A DNA stretch of 64,000 nt from Pseudomonas kairouanensis (lineage in GTDB: Bacteria; Pseudomonadota; Gammaproteobacteria; Pseudomonadales; Pseudomonadaceae): contig NZ_QUZU01000006.1 in the NCBI RefSeq assembly GCF_004682055.1, positions 124,001-188,000 of the forward strand, read 5' to 3'. Position numbers and translations under genes: made by a program. Below the pieces are notes generated by a model. The model was given only the letters and a program-made list of their open reading frames with translations. It was not told the DNA's origin and did no database searches. How positions within the stretch are numbered: the stretch's first letter is position 1; each line of letters begins with the position of its first letter. Positions 1-9,446 of the stretch are shown in pieces.

Positions 1-641
1 CAGATCACGTCGCCCATGTTGACCCAGGGTTGCAGCATCTTGCCGCCAATGATGTGCAGGTTCTTGATCTGGTCCGGGTGGTAGTCGATGTAGCCGAGGT
101 CGAGCCAGATCGATTTTTTATCGAAGTAACCGTCCAGGTCCTGGTTGGTGGAGCGTGCATCGCTGCCGCCGCCGGTGGCGATACGGATACCGGTGTCCAC
201 TTGCGGGTTGATCTCGGTGTAGGCACCGAGACGGGCGCGGATACGCTCACGGTCCTTGTCACGACCGGTGACGCCGGCGCGGGTTACGCCATTTTCGCCT
301 TCGACCTTGATGGTCTCATGACGCATACGCACGTCACCCTTGAACTGAGTCTTGGCGGCCCACGCCAGTTTTTGGTCGAACGTGCTCAGTGCATCGGCTT
401 TCTTCGCGGTGGCCGCGATCTGCTCGTTGGTCTCTTGTTGAGCCTGGCGTGCGATCTGCTTTTCTTTCTGGTCATTGGCCAGTTCGGCCTGCAGTTCGGT
501 GTATTGCGCCGGGGTGATCTGGCCGTTGGCCTTGAGCATGTCGAGCAACTTGGCGTCGACTGCAGCGCTGGCCGGAACGCTCAGGGCCAGTAACAGGCCG
601 CCGCACAGGATCGCCGCAGTTTTAGTGGAAGCAAGACGCAT
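1..641 (-). CDS. putative outer-membrane porin, N-terminal part (cut by window edge)
   Basis: The reverse strand reads from an ATG at 641 to the window edge, about 213 residues. It opens with a signal peptide (MRLASTKTAAILCGG, then a hydrophobic run ending in ASA), followed by a short coiled-coil-like stretch rich in Gln, Glu and Lys (about residues 45-75), then alternating beta-type sequence with RMRHE and RERIRARLGA motifs. This layout is that of the 'putative porin' beta-barrel family in Pseudomonas, where a short helical segment precedes the barrel. A GGAGA ribosome site lies just upstream of the ATG. The substrate cannot be inferred, and the barrel C-terminus is outside the window. Confidence 0.75.
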   Translation of the reverse strand, partial: MRLASTKTAAILCGGLLLALSVPASAAVDAKLLDMLKANGQITPAQYTELQAELANDQKEKQIARQAQQETNEQIAATAKKADALSTFDQKLAWAAKTQFKGDVRMRHETIKVEGENGVTRAGVTGRDKDRERIRARLGAYTEINPQVDTGIRIATGGGSDARSTNQDLDGYFDKKSIWLDLGYIDYHPDQIKNLHIIGGKMLQPWVNMGDVI

Positions 642-791
642 ATCAATCTCCGAAGGTGAGGAGGGATGGCAAACCATCCAGGACACTACCGACCGATAAG
701 GGACGGAAAAAATAACCACCTGCTAGAACCAGGCGCTCTAAAAACAGGCGTCAGTATCACGATCGTTTATGACGGAGCAGTGGCTAAGTGA

Positions 792-807
792 TGTCATCTA
801 GATGACA
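792..807. promoter_or_regulatory. 16-bp perfect palindrome, candidate operator
   Basis: TGTCATCTAGATGACA is perfectly self-complementary and sits in the 284-bp divergent region between the porin gene (start 641) and the FemAB-like gene. Its size and symmetry fit a dimeric regulator site. It has no T-tract, so it is not a terminator. The regulator is unknown. Confidence 0.45.
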
Positions 808-925
808 AATTGTTCATCATGGGAACTATTGGTTTAGAGCCTTGTCCGGCGATTCGGGGGTGTATCGGGGCCGTCGATAGGCGATACTCGCGAGGCTTTC
901 ACGCCCCGATTCAGTGAGGATGCCA

Positions 926-2050
926 ATGCCGTTGCAACGCCTGGACAGCCTGTCCGAAATCGCCCCGACGACCTGGGATGCACTGGTTACGCACGCCCAG
1001 CCGTTTGTACGGCACGCGTTCCTGAGTGCGCTGGAAGACAGCGGCAGCGTGGGCCCGCACTCGGGGTGGCAACCGGAGCATTTGCTGCATTGGGAAGGCG
1101 AGCGGCTGGTGGCGGCGTTGCCCAGTTATCGCAAGTGGCACTCCTATGGCGAGTACGTGTTCGACCATGGCTGGGCCGACGCCTGCGAGCGCGCTGGCAT
1201 CGAGTACTACCCCAAGCTGTTGACGGCGGTGCCTTTCAGTCCCGTGAGTGGTTCACGCTTGCTGGCGGCCAGTGCCGAAGAGGGTTTGGAGCTGATCAAG
1301 AGCCTGCCGGGCTACCTGGAAATCGAAGGGCTCTCCAGCGCCCATATCAACTTCACCGACGACCTGGCCGATGCAGCTCTGGCGCAACAACCCGGCTGGC
1401 TGCAGCGCCTGGGGTGTCAGTTTCACTGGCAGAACCGCGGCTATCGCGATTTCCAGGATTTCCTCGACGCGCTCAGTTCACGCAAGCGCAAACAAATGCG
1501 CAAAGAGCGCGAACAAGTGGCGGGGCAGGGTATCGACTTCGAGTGGCTGCAAGGTCACGAACTGAGCGAGGCGCAGTGGGATTTTGTCTACGCCTGCTAC
1601 GCCAATACCTACGCCGTACGCCGCCAATCCCCCTACCTGACCCGCGCGTTTTTCAGCCTGCTGGCCGAGCGCATGCCCGAGGCCATCCGCGTGGTGCTGG
1701 CCAAACAAGGAACGCGGCCGGTGGCCATGGCTTTCAGCTTGATCGGTGGCGACAGCTTCTACGGTCGTTACTGGGGCTGCCTGGCGGAATTCGATCGCCT
1801 GCATTTCGAAACCTGCTTCTACCAGGGCATGGACTACGCCATCGCCCACGGCCTGCAACGCTTCGACGCCGGCGCCCAGGGTGAGCACAAGTTGATTCGC
1901 GGGTTTGAACCGGTGATTACGCGGTCATGGCACTACTTGCGCCATCCGGGGTTGAAGAACGCGGTGGAGGATTTTCTGGAACGTGAGCGAGTGGGGATTG
2001 TGGCCTATGCCGAAGAGGCGCGCACGGCGTTGCCGTATCGGCAGGTGTAA
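926..2050 (+). CDS. FemAB-like / GNAT-superfamily acyltransferase (PF04339-type)
   Basis: The product has about 374 residues and no signal peptide. It resembles the 'peptidoglycan biosynthesis/recognition' FemAB-like family (DUF482/PF04339), which has a double GNAT fold. Typical features are an N-terminal WDAL...FVRHAFL block, FHWQNRGYRDFQDFLDALSSRKR in the middle, and near the C-terminus GAQGEHKLIRGFEP, the family's most conserved stretch. The real substrate of this family is not established. The start is chosen at ATG 926 because GAGG lies six bases upstream; ATG 920 and GTG 914 are in frame and possible. It is divergent from the porin gene. Confidence 0.8.
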   Translation: MPLQRLDSLSEIAPTTWDALVTHAQPFVRHAFLSALEDSGSVGPHSGWQPEHLLHWEGERLVAALPSYRKWHSYGEYVFDHGWADACERAGIEYYPKLLTAVPFSPVSGSRLLAASAEEGLELIKSLPGYLEIEGLSSAHINFTDDLADAALAQQPGWLQRLGCQFHWQNRGYRDFQDFLDALSSRKRKQMRKEREQVAGQGIDFEWLQGHELSEAQWDFVYACYANTYAVRRQSPYLTRAFFSLLAERMPEAIRVVLAKQGTRPVAMAFSLIGGDSFYGRYWGCLAEFDRLHFETCFYQGMDYAIAHGLQRFDAGAQGEHKLIRGFEPVITRSWHYLRHPGLKNAVEDFLERERVGIVAYAEEARTALPYRQV

Positions 2051-2078
2051 CGCGAAGACCCAGGCACAACAGGTCGAG

Positions 2079-2108
2079 TGTGGGAGCGAGCAAGCCCGCC
2101 TCCACATT
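2079..2108. repeat. REP remnant
   Basis: TGTGGGAGCGAGCAAGCCCG followed by CCTCCACA forms an imperfect inverted repeat. It combines the left and right arms of the local REP class but lacks the usual middle part. It lies between the converging ends of the FemAB-like gene and aqpZ and looks like a deleted REPIN. Confidence 0.55.
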
Positions 2109-2122
2109 CGATTCGCATTGCT

Positions 2123-2827
2123 TCAGTTGCCCGGCTCCTCCTTACCCAGCCATCGATAGGTCAAACCGCCGATCACCGCGCCCAGGATCGGCGCGAGCCA
2201 GAACATCCACAACTGTTGGATCGCCCACCCGCCGACGATCAAGGCCGGGCCCGTACTGCGGGCCGGGTTGACCGAGGTGTTGGTGACGGGGATGGAGATC
2301 AGGTGGATCAATGTCAGCGCCAGGCCAATGGCGCAGGGGGCAACGCCCTTGGGCACGCGGCGATCCGTGGCGCCGAGGATGATCACCACGAACATCGCCG
2401 TCATCACCAGCTCGCACACCAACCCCGCTGCCATCGAATACCCGCCTGGCGAGTGCTCACCATAACCGTTGGACGCCAGCCCCGACGCCAGTTCGAACCC
2501 CGGCTTGCCGCTGGCGATGAAGTACAACAGCGCAGCGGCAACGGTGCCGCCGATGACTTGGGCAACGATATAGGCCGGCAGCTCCCTGGCCGCGAACCTT
2601 CCACCCACCACCAACCCCACCGACACCGCCGGGTTGAGGTGACAACCGCTGATATGCCCGATGGCCACGGCCATGGTCAGCAACGTAAGCCCGAACGCCA
2701 GGGACACCCCCAGCAATCCGATCCCGACTGCCGGGAACGCTGCGGCCAACACCGCACTCCCGCAACCGCCCAACACCAGCCAAAACGTGCCTAACCCCTC
2801 TGTGATTGAACGCTTGAACAAAGACAT
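2123..2827 (-). CDS. aqpZ: aquaporin Z
   Basis: This is a 234-residue six-helix MIP channel that conducts water across the inner membrane. Both pore-forming NPA motifs are present (HLNPAVS, residues 65-67; VNPARS, residues 187-189). The aromatic/arginine filter of water-selective AqpZ can be read as Phe45, His175, Thr184 and Arg190, which argues for water rather than glycerol transport. Length matches E. coli AqpZ (231 residues). It is monocistronic as far as can be seen, with 190 bp separating it from the next gene on the same strand. Confidence 0.95.
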   Translation of the reverse strand: MSLFKRSITEGLGTFWLVLGGCGSAVLAAAFPAVGIGLLGVSLAFGLTLLTMAVAIGHISGCHLNPAVSVGLVVGGRFAARELPAYIVAQVIGGTVAAALLYFIASGKPGFELASGLASNGYGEHSPGGYSMAAGLVCELVMTAMFVVIILGATDRRVPKGVAPCAIGLALTLIHLISIPVTNTSVNPARSTGPALIVGGWAIQQLWMFWLAPILGAVIGGLTYRWLGKEEPGN

Positions 2828-3017
2828 GCAGCCCGTCCTTGATAGATCGCTCTACCGACTCAGTAAATCAGTGATGCTCCCTGCAGATTTACTTCAGCGC
2901 CCGTCTGGGCACTGCTGTGAGTACAGCACGGTTGTGGCGCAAATCCAGGCGATGATGTGGGCGGGACCAATGAAATAAGGGCCTGGCTCTAATCAACTGT
3001 GCACGGGCTTTAATTTA

Positions 3018-4850
3018 TTAGTCGATACCGACAAACCCCCCGGTCTGGTGCTGCCACAACCTGGCATACAAACCACCATGGGCCAGCAACTCGGCATGGC
3101 TGCCACTCTCGGCGATCTTGCCCTTCTCCAGCACCACCAAGCGGTCCATCCGCGCGATGGTTGACAACCGGTGCGCAATCGCAATCACGGTCTTGCCCTG
3201 CATCAGGGTTTCCAGGCTTTCCTGGATCGCCGCTTCCACTTCCGAGTCCAGGGCCGAGGTGGCTTCGTCCATGATCAAAATCGGCGCGTCCTTGAGCAGT
3301 ACACGGGCGATGGCGATACGTTGGCGTTGCCCGCCGGAGAGTTTCACCCCGCGCTCACCGACATGGGCGTCCAGGCCGGTGCGGCCTTCGGAGTCAGACA
3401 GCAACGGGATAAATTCATCGGCACGGGCCTTGTGCACGGCCGCCCAGAGTTCTTCGTCGGTGGCGTCCGGCTTGCCGTACAGCAGGTTGTCGCGAATGGA
3501 GCGGTGCAGCAGCGATGTGTCCTGGGTGATCATGCCGATCTGTTCGCGCAACGACTCCTGGGCCACTTCGGCAATGTTCTGGCCATCGATCAGGATGCGC
3601 CCGCCTTGCAGGTCGTAGAGGCGCAGCAGCAGGTTGACCAGGGTGGATTTGCCTGCACCCGAGGGGCCGATCAGGCCGATCTTTTCCCCGGCCTTGATCT
3701 GCAGGTTCAGGCCGCCAATGATCCCGCTCTTCTTGCCGTAGTGGAAATCCACCTGCTCGAAGCGCACTTGGCCATGGGGCACCTTCAGGCGTGGCGCGTT
3801 TTCGCGATCGACTACCGCCAGGGGTTGGGCGATGGTTTTCAGACCGTCCTGCACCATGCCGATGTTTTCGAAAATGCCGTTGACTACCCACATGATCCAG
3901 CCGGACATGTTGACGATGCGGATTACCAAACCGGTGGCCAGGGCAATGGCGCCCACGGAAATCAGCGACTGCGTCCATAGCCACAGGGCCAGGCCGGTGG
4001 TGGTGACGATCAGCAGGCCGTTCATGGTGGTGATCACGATGTCCATGCTGGTGACCACACGGCTGGCCAGCTGGGTTTTTTCGGTCTGTTCGATGATCGC
4101 TTCCTTGGCGTACTGCTGCTCATACTGGGTATGGGCAAACAGCTTCAAGGTGGTGATGTTGGTGTAGCCATCGACGATACGCCCCATCAATTTGGAGCGC
4201 GCCTCGGAGGAGATCACCGAGCGTTCCTTCACCCGTGGCACGAAGTAGCGCAGCGCCAGGCTGTAGCAGATGATCCAGGTCACCAGCGGGATCATCAGGC
4301 GCCAGTCGGCCTCGGCAAACAGCACCAGGGAGCTGATGGCGTAGATTGCAACGTGCCAGATGGCATCCACGGCGGCCACGGCGGAGTCGCGCAGGGAGTT
4401 GCCGGTTTGCATGATGCGCTGGGCGATGCGCCCGGCGAAGTCGTTCTGGAAGAAGTTCAGGCTCTGCTTGAGCACGTAGCTGTGGTTCTGCCAGCGGATC
4501 AGGCTGGTCATGCCGGGGCTGATGGTCTGGTGCACCAGCAGGTCATGCAGGGCGCCGAAGATTGGGCGCAGCAGCAGGGCAACCACGGCCATCCAGATCA
4601 GCTCGGTGCTGTGCACCTGGAAGAAGTTGGCGGGCGGCGTGCCCTGGGCCAGGTCGATGATGCGGCTCAGGTAGCTGAACAGCGCCACTTCGATCAGTGC
4701 GCCGATCAGGCCCACCACCAGCAACGCGGCAAAATGCGGCCACACCTGGCGCAGGTAGTAGAGGTAGAAGGGCAGGACTTTATCGGGCGGGGCGTCGCTG
4801 GGAGCGTCGCGGAAAATATCGATCAGTTGTTCAAAACGACGATAGAGCAT
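3018..4850 (-). CDS. ABC exporter, fused permease and ATPase
   Basis: This is a half-transporter of 610 residues. The N-terminal ABC-exporter membrane domain covers about residues 1-330 with roughly six hydrophobic segments. The ATPase domain follows, with Walker A GPSGAGKST near residue 394, signature LSGGQ near 500 and Walker B ILIMDEATSALD near 525, then the H-loop in IAHRLST. It should act as a homodimer in the inner membrane, similar to the MsbA/multidrug type, but the substrate is unknown. ATG 4850 is preferred; an in-frame TTG at 4886 would add twelve residues that do not look like the family. Confidence 0.85.
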   Translation of the reverse strand: MLYRRFEQLIDIFRDAPSDAPPDKVLPFYLYYLRQVWPHFAALLVVGLIGALIEVALFSYLSRIIDLAQGTPPANFFQVHSTELIWMAVVALLLRPIFGALHDLLVHQTISPGMTSLIRWQNHSYVLKQSLNFFQNDFAGRIAQRIMQTGNSLRDSAVAAVDAIWHVAIYAISSLVLFAEADWRLMIPLVTWIICYSLALRYFVPRVKERSVISSEARSKLMGRIVDGYTNITTLKLFAHTQYEQQYAKEAIIEQTEKTQLASRVVTSMDIVITTMNGLLIVTTTGLALWLWTQSLISVGAIALATGLVIRIVNMSGWIMWVVNGIFENIGMVQDGLKTIAQPLAVVDRENAPRLKVPHGQVRFEQVDFHYGKKSGIIGGLNLQIKAGEKIGLIGPSGAGKSTLVNLLLRLYDLQGGRILIDGQNIAEVAQESLREQIGMITQDTSLLHRSIRDNLLYGKPDATDEELWAAVHKARADEFIPLLSDSEGRTGLDAHVGERGVKLSGGQRQRIAIARVLLKDAPILIMDEATSALDSEVEAAIQESLETLMQGKTVIAIAHRLSTIARMDRLVVLEKGKIAESGSHAELLAHGGLYARLWQHQTGGFVGID

Positions 4851-4943
4851 TGAGTATGACGCCCGCAGGGCGGGCTCTCCGTTCAAATGCGTGCGCGGCC
4901 TTGTGGGTCGCGCACGGGGCTACCTGAAAAAGCCCTGCAGACC

Positions 4944-5507
4944 TCAGTCGATGCGCTTGGCCGACTTGATCATGACAGGATCGATTGGCACGTTCTGCAT
5001 GCCCTGCTTGGTGGTGGTCTGGGAGTTGACGATGATGTCGACCACGTCCATGCCCTTGACCACTTTGGCGAACACCGCATAACCGGCATCACGGCCGGGG
5101 TCGAGGAAGGCATTGTCAGCCACGTTGATGAAGAACTGGCTGGTGGCCGAGTCGGGGTTGGACGTGCGGGCCATGGACAGGGTACCGCGCACGTTATGCA
5201 GGCCATTGCTGGCCTCGTTCTTGATAGGCGCTTCGGTCGGCTTTTGCGACATCTGCGCAGTGAACCCACCGCCCTGGACCATGAAGCCCGGGATCACGCG
5301 GTGAAAAATCGTGTTGGTGTAGAAGCCCTTGTCCACATAGGCCAGGAAGTTCTTGGTACTGATGGGCGCCTTGACCGGGTCCAGTTCGATTTCGATCTCG
5401 CCGTTGGTGGTGGTGATCAGTACGTGGGGCGCCTTGGCAGGCTCGGCCGCCATCAGGTTGGCAGCGAACAGAACGGAACCGGCAAAGAAGGCGATTTTTT
5501 TCAGCAT
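4944..5507 (-). CDS. ppiA: periplasmic cyclophilin-type peptidyl-prolyl isomerase
   Basis: The product has 187 residues. A signal peptide (about residues 1-20, [21 protein letters not shown]) leads into a complete cyclophilin domain. The active-site stretch [13 protein letters not shown] contains the catalytic Arg, and SQFFINV and [16 protein letters not shown] are the other family signatures. It catalyses cis-trans isomerisation of prolyl bonds in periplasmic proteins. It begins three bases after the alpha/beta hydrolase stop, so the two are probably cotranscribed. Confidence 0.9.
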   Translation of the reverse strand: MLKKIAFFAGSVLFAANLMAAEPAKAPHVLITTTNGEIEIELDPVKAPISTKNFLAYVDKGFYTNTIFHRVIPGFMVQGGGFTAQMSQKPTEAPIKNEASNGLHNVRGTLSMARTSNPDSATSQFFINVADNAFLDPGRDAGYAVFAKVVKGMDVVDIIVNSQTTTKQGMQNVPIDPVMIKSAKRID

Positions 5508-5510
5508 GGG

Positions 5511-6314
5511 TCAGTGATCCTGGGTAGTGGTTTCGACTGTCTTTAGAAAGTGGAGCAGGGTTGCGTTAAAGACTTCAGGTTGGTCCAAGGGCGTGGCATG
5601 GCGGGAATCTTCGATCACCACCAGGCGCGCATCGGGCAGCAGTTTTACATAGTTTTCTTTTTGCGCCACGGGGGTGTAGTCGTGGTCGGCGCTGATGACC
5701 AGGGTTGGACAGGTAATCCGCGAAAGTCGTTCCTGCACGCCCCAGCCCACAATCGCATCGAAGCTGGCGAGATAAGCACGTTTGTCGTTTTTTGCCCAGC
5801 GTTCGGCCATCTTGCGGCGCAGGTCGGCTTGCTCGGGTTTGGGGAATAACCGGTCGCCCAGCGCCTTGCCAATGGTGGCCAGGCTGAGCACCCGCGCCAG
5901 GCTCCAGCGCTTGGCCCATTGCCAGTAATCGTTGAGGCTGCGTACCTTGACCTCGGGCGCGCTGTTGACGATGCACAGGCTCTTGACCTGCGCCGGTTCG
6001 TCCACCGCGAGCTGGAAGGCGATCATGCCGCCCATGGACAACCCCACGACGTGGGCCGGTGGCAGCCCCAAGTGCTCGATCAGCGCCAGCAGGTCAAAGG
6101 TGAACCCCTGGATGCTGTAGCGCTCGCGGGGTTTGTCGGAGCGGCCATGACCACGCACATCCACCACGATCAGGCGGTAATGCCTGGCCAGTACCGGGAT
6201 TTGCAGCTCCCAATCCTGGCTGCTGGAGCCCAGGCCGTGGATCAGGATCAGGGGCGTGCCGTGACCATATTCCTCGTAGTGCAGGCTGCATCCTTCGTGG
6301 TCGAACCAGGCCAT
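5511..6314 (-). CDS. alpha/beta hydrolase
   Basis: The 267-residue cytoplasmic protein has the alpha/beta hydrolase fold. The oxyanion motif is HGLGS (residues 26-30), the nucleophile elbow GLSMGG has Ser93, and the likely acid and base are Asp210 (ISADHD) and His239 (DSRHATPLDQPEVF). The pattern resembles 3-oxoadipate enol-lactonase and carboxylesterase subfamilies, but no aromatic-degradation genes are nearby, so the substrate stays open. It lies 15 bases after the LysR gene on the same strand and directly before the cyclophilin gene. Confidence 0.85.
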   Translation of the reverse strand: MAWFDHEGCSLHYEEYGHGTPLILIHGLGSSSQDWELQIPVLARHYRLIVVDVRGHGRSDKPRERYSIQGFTFDLLALIEHLGLPPAHVVGLSMGGMIAFQLAVDEPAQVKSLCIVNSAPEVKVRSLNDYWQWAKRWSLARVLSLATIGKALGDRLFPKPEQADLRRKMAERWAKNDKRAYLASFDAIVGWGVQERLSRITCPTLVISADHDYTPVAQKENYVKLLPDARLVVIEDSRHATPLDQPEVFNATLLHFLKTVETTTQDH

Positions 6315-6328
6315 GGGTGAACTCCGTT

Positions 6329-7252
6329 TCAGGCTTGCCGGGGAGCGGCGAAAGGCGCATCCAGTGGGGCGGTGTCAAAGGTGCGCAGCAACTCCACGAG
6401 GATCTGCGTCGCGGGCCCCAGAGGTTTGTCCTTGTTTGAGTACAGATAGAACGTAGGGTGGCGGCTGCCGCCCTGTTCCAAGGGTAGCTGCTTGAGCACG
6501 CCCTCGGCGAGTTCGCGTTCGATCATGTGCCGGGGCAGCCAGGCAAACCCCAGGCCGCTGCCCACGAAGGAGGCGGCGGTGGCCAGGCTGCCGACGGTCC
6601 AGCGCTGTTCGGCGCCAAGCCAGCCCACATCGCGGGGTTGCTGGCGGCCGGAGTCGCGGATCACCACCTGCATCTGGCTCTCCAGGTCCTGGAAGCTCAG
6701 CTCGCGGTTCATGCGGTGCAAGGCGTGCTCGGGGTGGGCCACGGCGACAAATTCCACATCGCTCATTTCCGTGCCCAGGTACCCAGGGATGCTGAAGCCG
6801 CAAATGGCCAGGTCGGCCACGCCTTCGATCAACAACTCTTCAACGCCGGACAGTACCTCCTCGCGCAGGCGCACGCGGCAGCCACGGCTTTGCGGCATAA
6901 AGGCGGAGAGGGCACGTACCAGGCGCGCATTCGGGTAGGCGGCGTCCACCACCAGGCGTACTTCGGCTTCCCAGCCTTGTTCCATATGGTGGGCGAGGTC
7001 TTCCAGTTGGCTGGCGTTTTTCACCAACTGCCGGGAGCGACGTAGTAGCACTTCACCGGCATCGGTGAGCACGGCCTTGCGCCCGTCGATGCGCAGCAGC
7101 GGTACGCCAAGCTGGTCTTGCATGCGGGCCACGGTATAGCTGACCGAGGACTGCGAACGATGCAGCGCTTCGGCCGCCTGGGCGAAGCCGCCATGGTCGA
7201 CCACGGCCTGCAACGTTCGCCATTGATCGAGGGTAACGCGGGGCGCTTTCAA
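6329..7252 (-). CDS. LysR-family transcriptional regulator
   Basis: The 307-residue protein has an N-terminal winged helix-turn-helix (about residues 5-65; VVDHGGFAQAAEALHRSQSSVSYTVARMQDQLGVPLL) and a LysR substrate-binding domain. It is divergent from the small secreted-protein gene at 7302 and lies upstream of the hydrolase/cyclophilin pair in the same direction. It may control either; the ligand is unknown. Confidence 0.88.
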   Translation of the reverse strand: MKAPRVTLDQWRTLQAVVDHGGFAQAAEALHRSQSSVSYTVARMQDQLGVPLLRIDGRKAVLTDAGEVLLRRSRQLVKNASQLEDLAHHMEQGWEAEVRLVVDAAYPNARLVRALSAFMPQSRGCRVRLREEVLSGVEELLIEGVADLAICGFSIPGYLGTEMSDVEFVAVAHPEHALHRMNRELSFQDLESQMQVVIRDSGRQQPRDVGWLGAEQRWTVGSLATAASFVGSGLGFAWLPRHMIERELAEGVLKQLPLEQGGSRHPTFYLYSNKDKPLGPATQILVELLRTFDTAPLDAPFAAPRQA

Positions 7253-7301
7253 GATGGGTTCCTCTTGTCCTAAGCTGACAGTCCCTATTGGAGACTGCCG
7301 A

Positions 7302-7616
7302 ATGAGAAAATTCTGTTGTGTGTTGCTGGCGCTGCTGCCAATGAGCGCGTTTGCCTACCCCATCGACGTGACTAAAAAGATCGACGGCGTCAGCATTGAT
7401 TTCACCCCCTCCGATGTGGATGGCGATATCAGCTCGATCCAACTCAATAACTACGGCACCAATGATGCCCTGTGCTCGGTAGTCTTCACCAACGGCCCCG
7501 AGGCGCCACGTCGTCGCACCGTCACGGTACCGGCGGGCAAAAGCACCAACACCACGGTCAAGTTCAACCGCGCCATTATCAAGATGCGCATCGCGCTGGC
7601 GTGCGCGCCGAAGTAG
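7302..7616 (+). CDS. small secreted protein of unknown function
   Basis: The product has 104 residues. A clear signal peptide (MRKFCCVLLALLPMSAFA) precedes a short beta-rich mature domain with two Cys (ALCSV and LACAPK) that could form a disulfide. TTGGAGA ends eight bases before the ATG and fixes this start; an upstream in-frame start at 7254 would bury the signal peptide. I do not recognise a domain. Similar proteins in Pseudomonas carry the misleading label '3-phosphoglycerate kinase', which nothing in this sequence supports. Confidence 0.7.
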   Translation: MRKFCCVLLALLPMSAFAYPIDVTKKIDGVSIDFTPSDVDGDISSIQLNNYGTNDALCSVVFTNGPEAPRRRTVTVPAGKSTNTTVKFNRAIIKMRIALACAPK

Positions 7617-7622
7617 ACAGCG

Positions 7623-7638
7623 GCGGAGCATGCTCCGC
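7623..7638. terminator. palindromic hairpin after the small secreted-protein gene
   Basis: GCGGAGCATGCTCCGC is a perfect 16-bp inverted repeat starting seven bases after the stop codon at 7616. No T-tract follows, so it would be a weak or Rho-assisted terminator or a 3' stabilising hairpin. Confidence 0.4.
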
Positions 7639-7754
7639 TTATAAACAAATTTATAGATGGGTTATAGCAGTTTTTTGCGCTTTTTAATCGAATGATCCCT
7701 GGTTAATCTTTTCTCCATCGACTTACAGCAGTTTCAGATGGAGCCTACGAAGCC

Positions 7755-8354
7755 ATGTCCAACGTTCTGATCATCGAAAGCAGCGCCCGCCAGCAGGATT
7801 CAATTTCCCGCCAACTGACCCAACAGTTCATCAGCCAATGGCAGGCCGCCCATCCGGCAGACCAGATCACCGTGCGTGACGTGGCCCAGAACCCGGTGCC
7901 GCACCTGGATGGCAACCTGCTCGGCGGCTGGATGAAACCGGAAGATCAACGCAACGCTGCTGAACAAGCTTCCCTGGCTCGCTCCAATGAATTGACCGAC
8001 GAATTGCTGGCCGCCGACGTGCTGGTAATGGCCGCGCCGATGTACAACTTCGCCATCCCCAGCACCCTCAAAGCCTGGCTGGACCATGTGCTGCGTGCCG
8101 GTGTGACCTTCAAGTACACCGCCACCGGCCCCCAGGGTCTGCTGACCGGCAAGCGCGCCATCGTGCTCACCGCTCGCGGCGGTATTCATACCGGTGCCAG
8201 CTCGGATCACCAGGAACCGTACCTGCGCCAGGTCATGGGCTTTATCGGCATTCATGACGTCACCTTCATCCATGCAGAGGGCGTGAACCTGAGCGGTGAC
8301 TTCCAGGAAAAAGGCATCAACCACGCCAAGGCGCTGATCGCGCAGGTCGCGTGA
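7755..8354 (+). CDS. azoR: FMN-dependent NADH:quinone oxidoreductase / azoreductase
   Basis: The protein has 199 residues with a flavodoxin-like fold. The N-terminal FMN phosphate-binding loop reads IIESSARQQDSISRQLT, and the central APMYNFAIPSTLKAWLDHVLRAG and TARGG segments are hallmark AzoR/AcpD motifs. It catalyses two-electron reduction of quinones and azo compounds in the cytosol using NADH. Length is as in the family. Upstream, 7640-7754 is AT-rich and probably holds its promoter. Confidence 0.93.
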   Translation: MSNVLIIESSARQQDSISRQLTQQFISQWQAAHPADQITVRDVAQNPVPHLDGNLLGGWMKPEDQRNAAEQASLARSNELTDELLAADVLVMAAPMYNFAIPSTLKAWLDHVLRAGVTFKYTATGPQGLLTGKRAIVLTARGGIHTGASSDHQEPYLRQVMGFIGIHDVTFIHAEGVNLSGDFQEKGINHAKALIAQVA

Positions 8355-8462
8355 GGATCCTTTAATCGTCAGATAATCCCGCGATGTTTATATCGCTCCA
8401 CGCAAACCCTTCAAGTACGCGTAATGAACCTCCCTTTGCACTTTTGCTCCTGAGTGCTCCTG

Positions 8463-8497
8463 CCCGACTGACGCTTTAGCGAGGTCGGGTTTTTTTT
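8463..8497 (+). terminator. intrinsic terminator 110 bp after azoR
   Basis: CCCGAC (8463-8468) pairs with GTCGGG (8484-8489), followed by an uninterrupted run of eight T. It lies well downstream of azoR and ends about 60 bp before the EamA gene, so it closes the azoR transcript or an independent short RNA. Confidence 0.75.
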
Positions 8498-8559
8498 GCC
8501 CCGAGTTTCTTCAACCGCCGAAAACCTTTAATGTCCCGCCCATTCGAAACGAGGCGCGC

Positions 8560-9429
8560 ATGGGCTATCTACTGGTTGTCACCCTGATTCAGGCATTTTC
8601 CTTCAGCTTGATCGGCGAATACCTCGCCGGTCACGTCGACAGTTACTTCGCGGTGCTGGTGCGCGTACTCCTGGCCGGGCTGGTGTTTATCCCACTGACC
8701 CGCTGGCGTTCAGTGGAGCCGTCCTTCATGCGCGGCATGCTGGTGATCGGCGCGCTGCAGTTCGGCGTGACCTACGTGTGCCTGTACTTGAGCTTTCGCG
8801 TGCTCACAGTGCCGGAGGTGTTGCTGTTCACCATCCTCACGCCGCTGCATGTGACCTTGATCGAAGACGCCCTCAACCGCCGCTTCAACCCCTGGGCGCT
8901 GATCGCGGCAGTGGTGGCGGTGGCGGGGGCGGCGGTGATTCGCTTCGACCAGATCACCCCGCACTTCCTGGGTGGTTTCCTGCTGTTGCAACTGGCCAAC
9001 TTCACTTACGCCGCCGGGCAGGTGATGTACAAACACCTGGTCAAGCGCCACCCCAGTGACCTGCCGCACTACCGCCGCTTCGGCTTTTTCTACGTAGGTG
9101 CGCTGCTGGTGGTGCTGCCGGCGTTCCTGCTGTTCGGCAAGGCCAACTACCTGCCCGATGCGCCGCTGCAGTGGGGCGTGCTGGTGTTTCTTGGCCTGGT
9201 CAGCACTGCGCTTGGCATGTACTGGTGGAACAAGGGCGCCTGCCTGGTGCAGGGCGGCACGCTGGCGGTGATGAACAACCTGCATGTGCCGGTGGGGCTG
9301 CTGCTGAATCTGCTGATCTGGAACCAGCATGAGCCGCTGGGGCGGCTGGCGTTGGGTGGGGTGGTGATTTTGGGGGCGGTGTGGATTAGTCGGTTGGGTG
9401 CACGCGTTGAGCGGGTACCCGGGCAGTAA
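8560..9429 (+). CDS. EamA/DMT-family transporter
   Basis: The 289-residue inner-membrane protein has about ten hydrophobic helices arranged as two EamA repeats. The second repeat ends in the typical STALGMYWWNKGACLVQGGTLAVMNN region. It belongs to the drug/metabolite transporter superfamily, in the subgroup annotated as carboxylate/amino acid/amine transporters. The substrate cannot be told from sequence. A GAGG-type ribosome site is near the ATG, and a REPIN follows the gene. Confidence 0.85.
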   Translation: MGYLLVVTLIQAFSFSLIGEYLAGHVDSYFAVLVRVLLAGLVFIPLTRWRSVEPSFMRGMLVIGALQFGVTYVCLYLSFRVLTVPEVLLFTILTPLHVTLIEDALNRRFNPWALIAAVVAVAGAAVIRFDQITPHFLGGFLLLQLANFTYAAGQVMYKHLVKRHPSDLPHYRRFGFFYVGALLVVLPAFLLFGKANYLPDAPLQWGVLVFLGLVSTALGMYWWNKGACLVQGGTLAVMNNLHVPVGLLLNLLIWNQHEPLGRLALGGVVILGAVWISRLGARVERVPGQ

Positions 9430-9446
9430 GGTAATACTCGGTCAAA

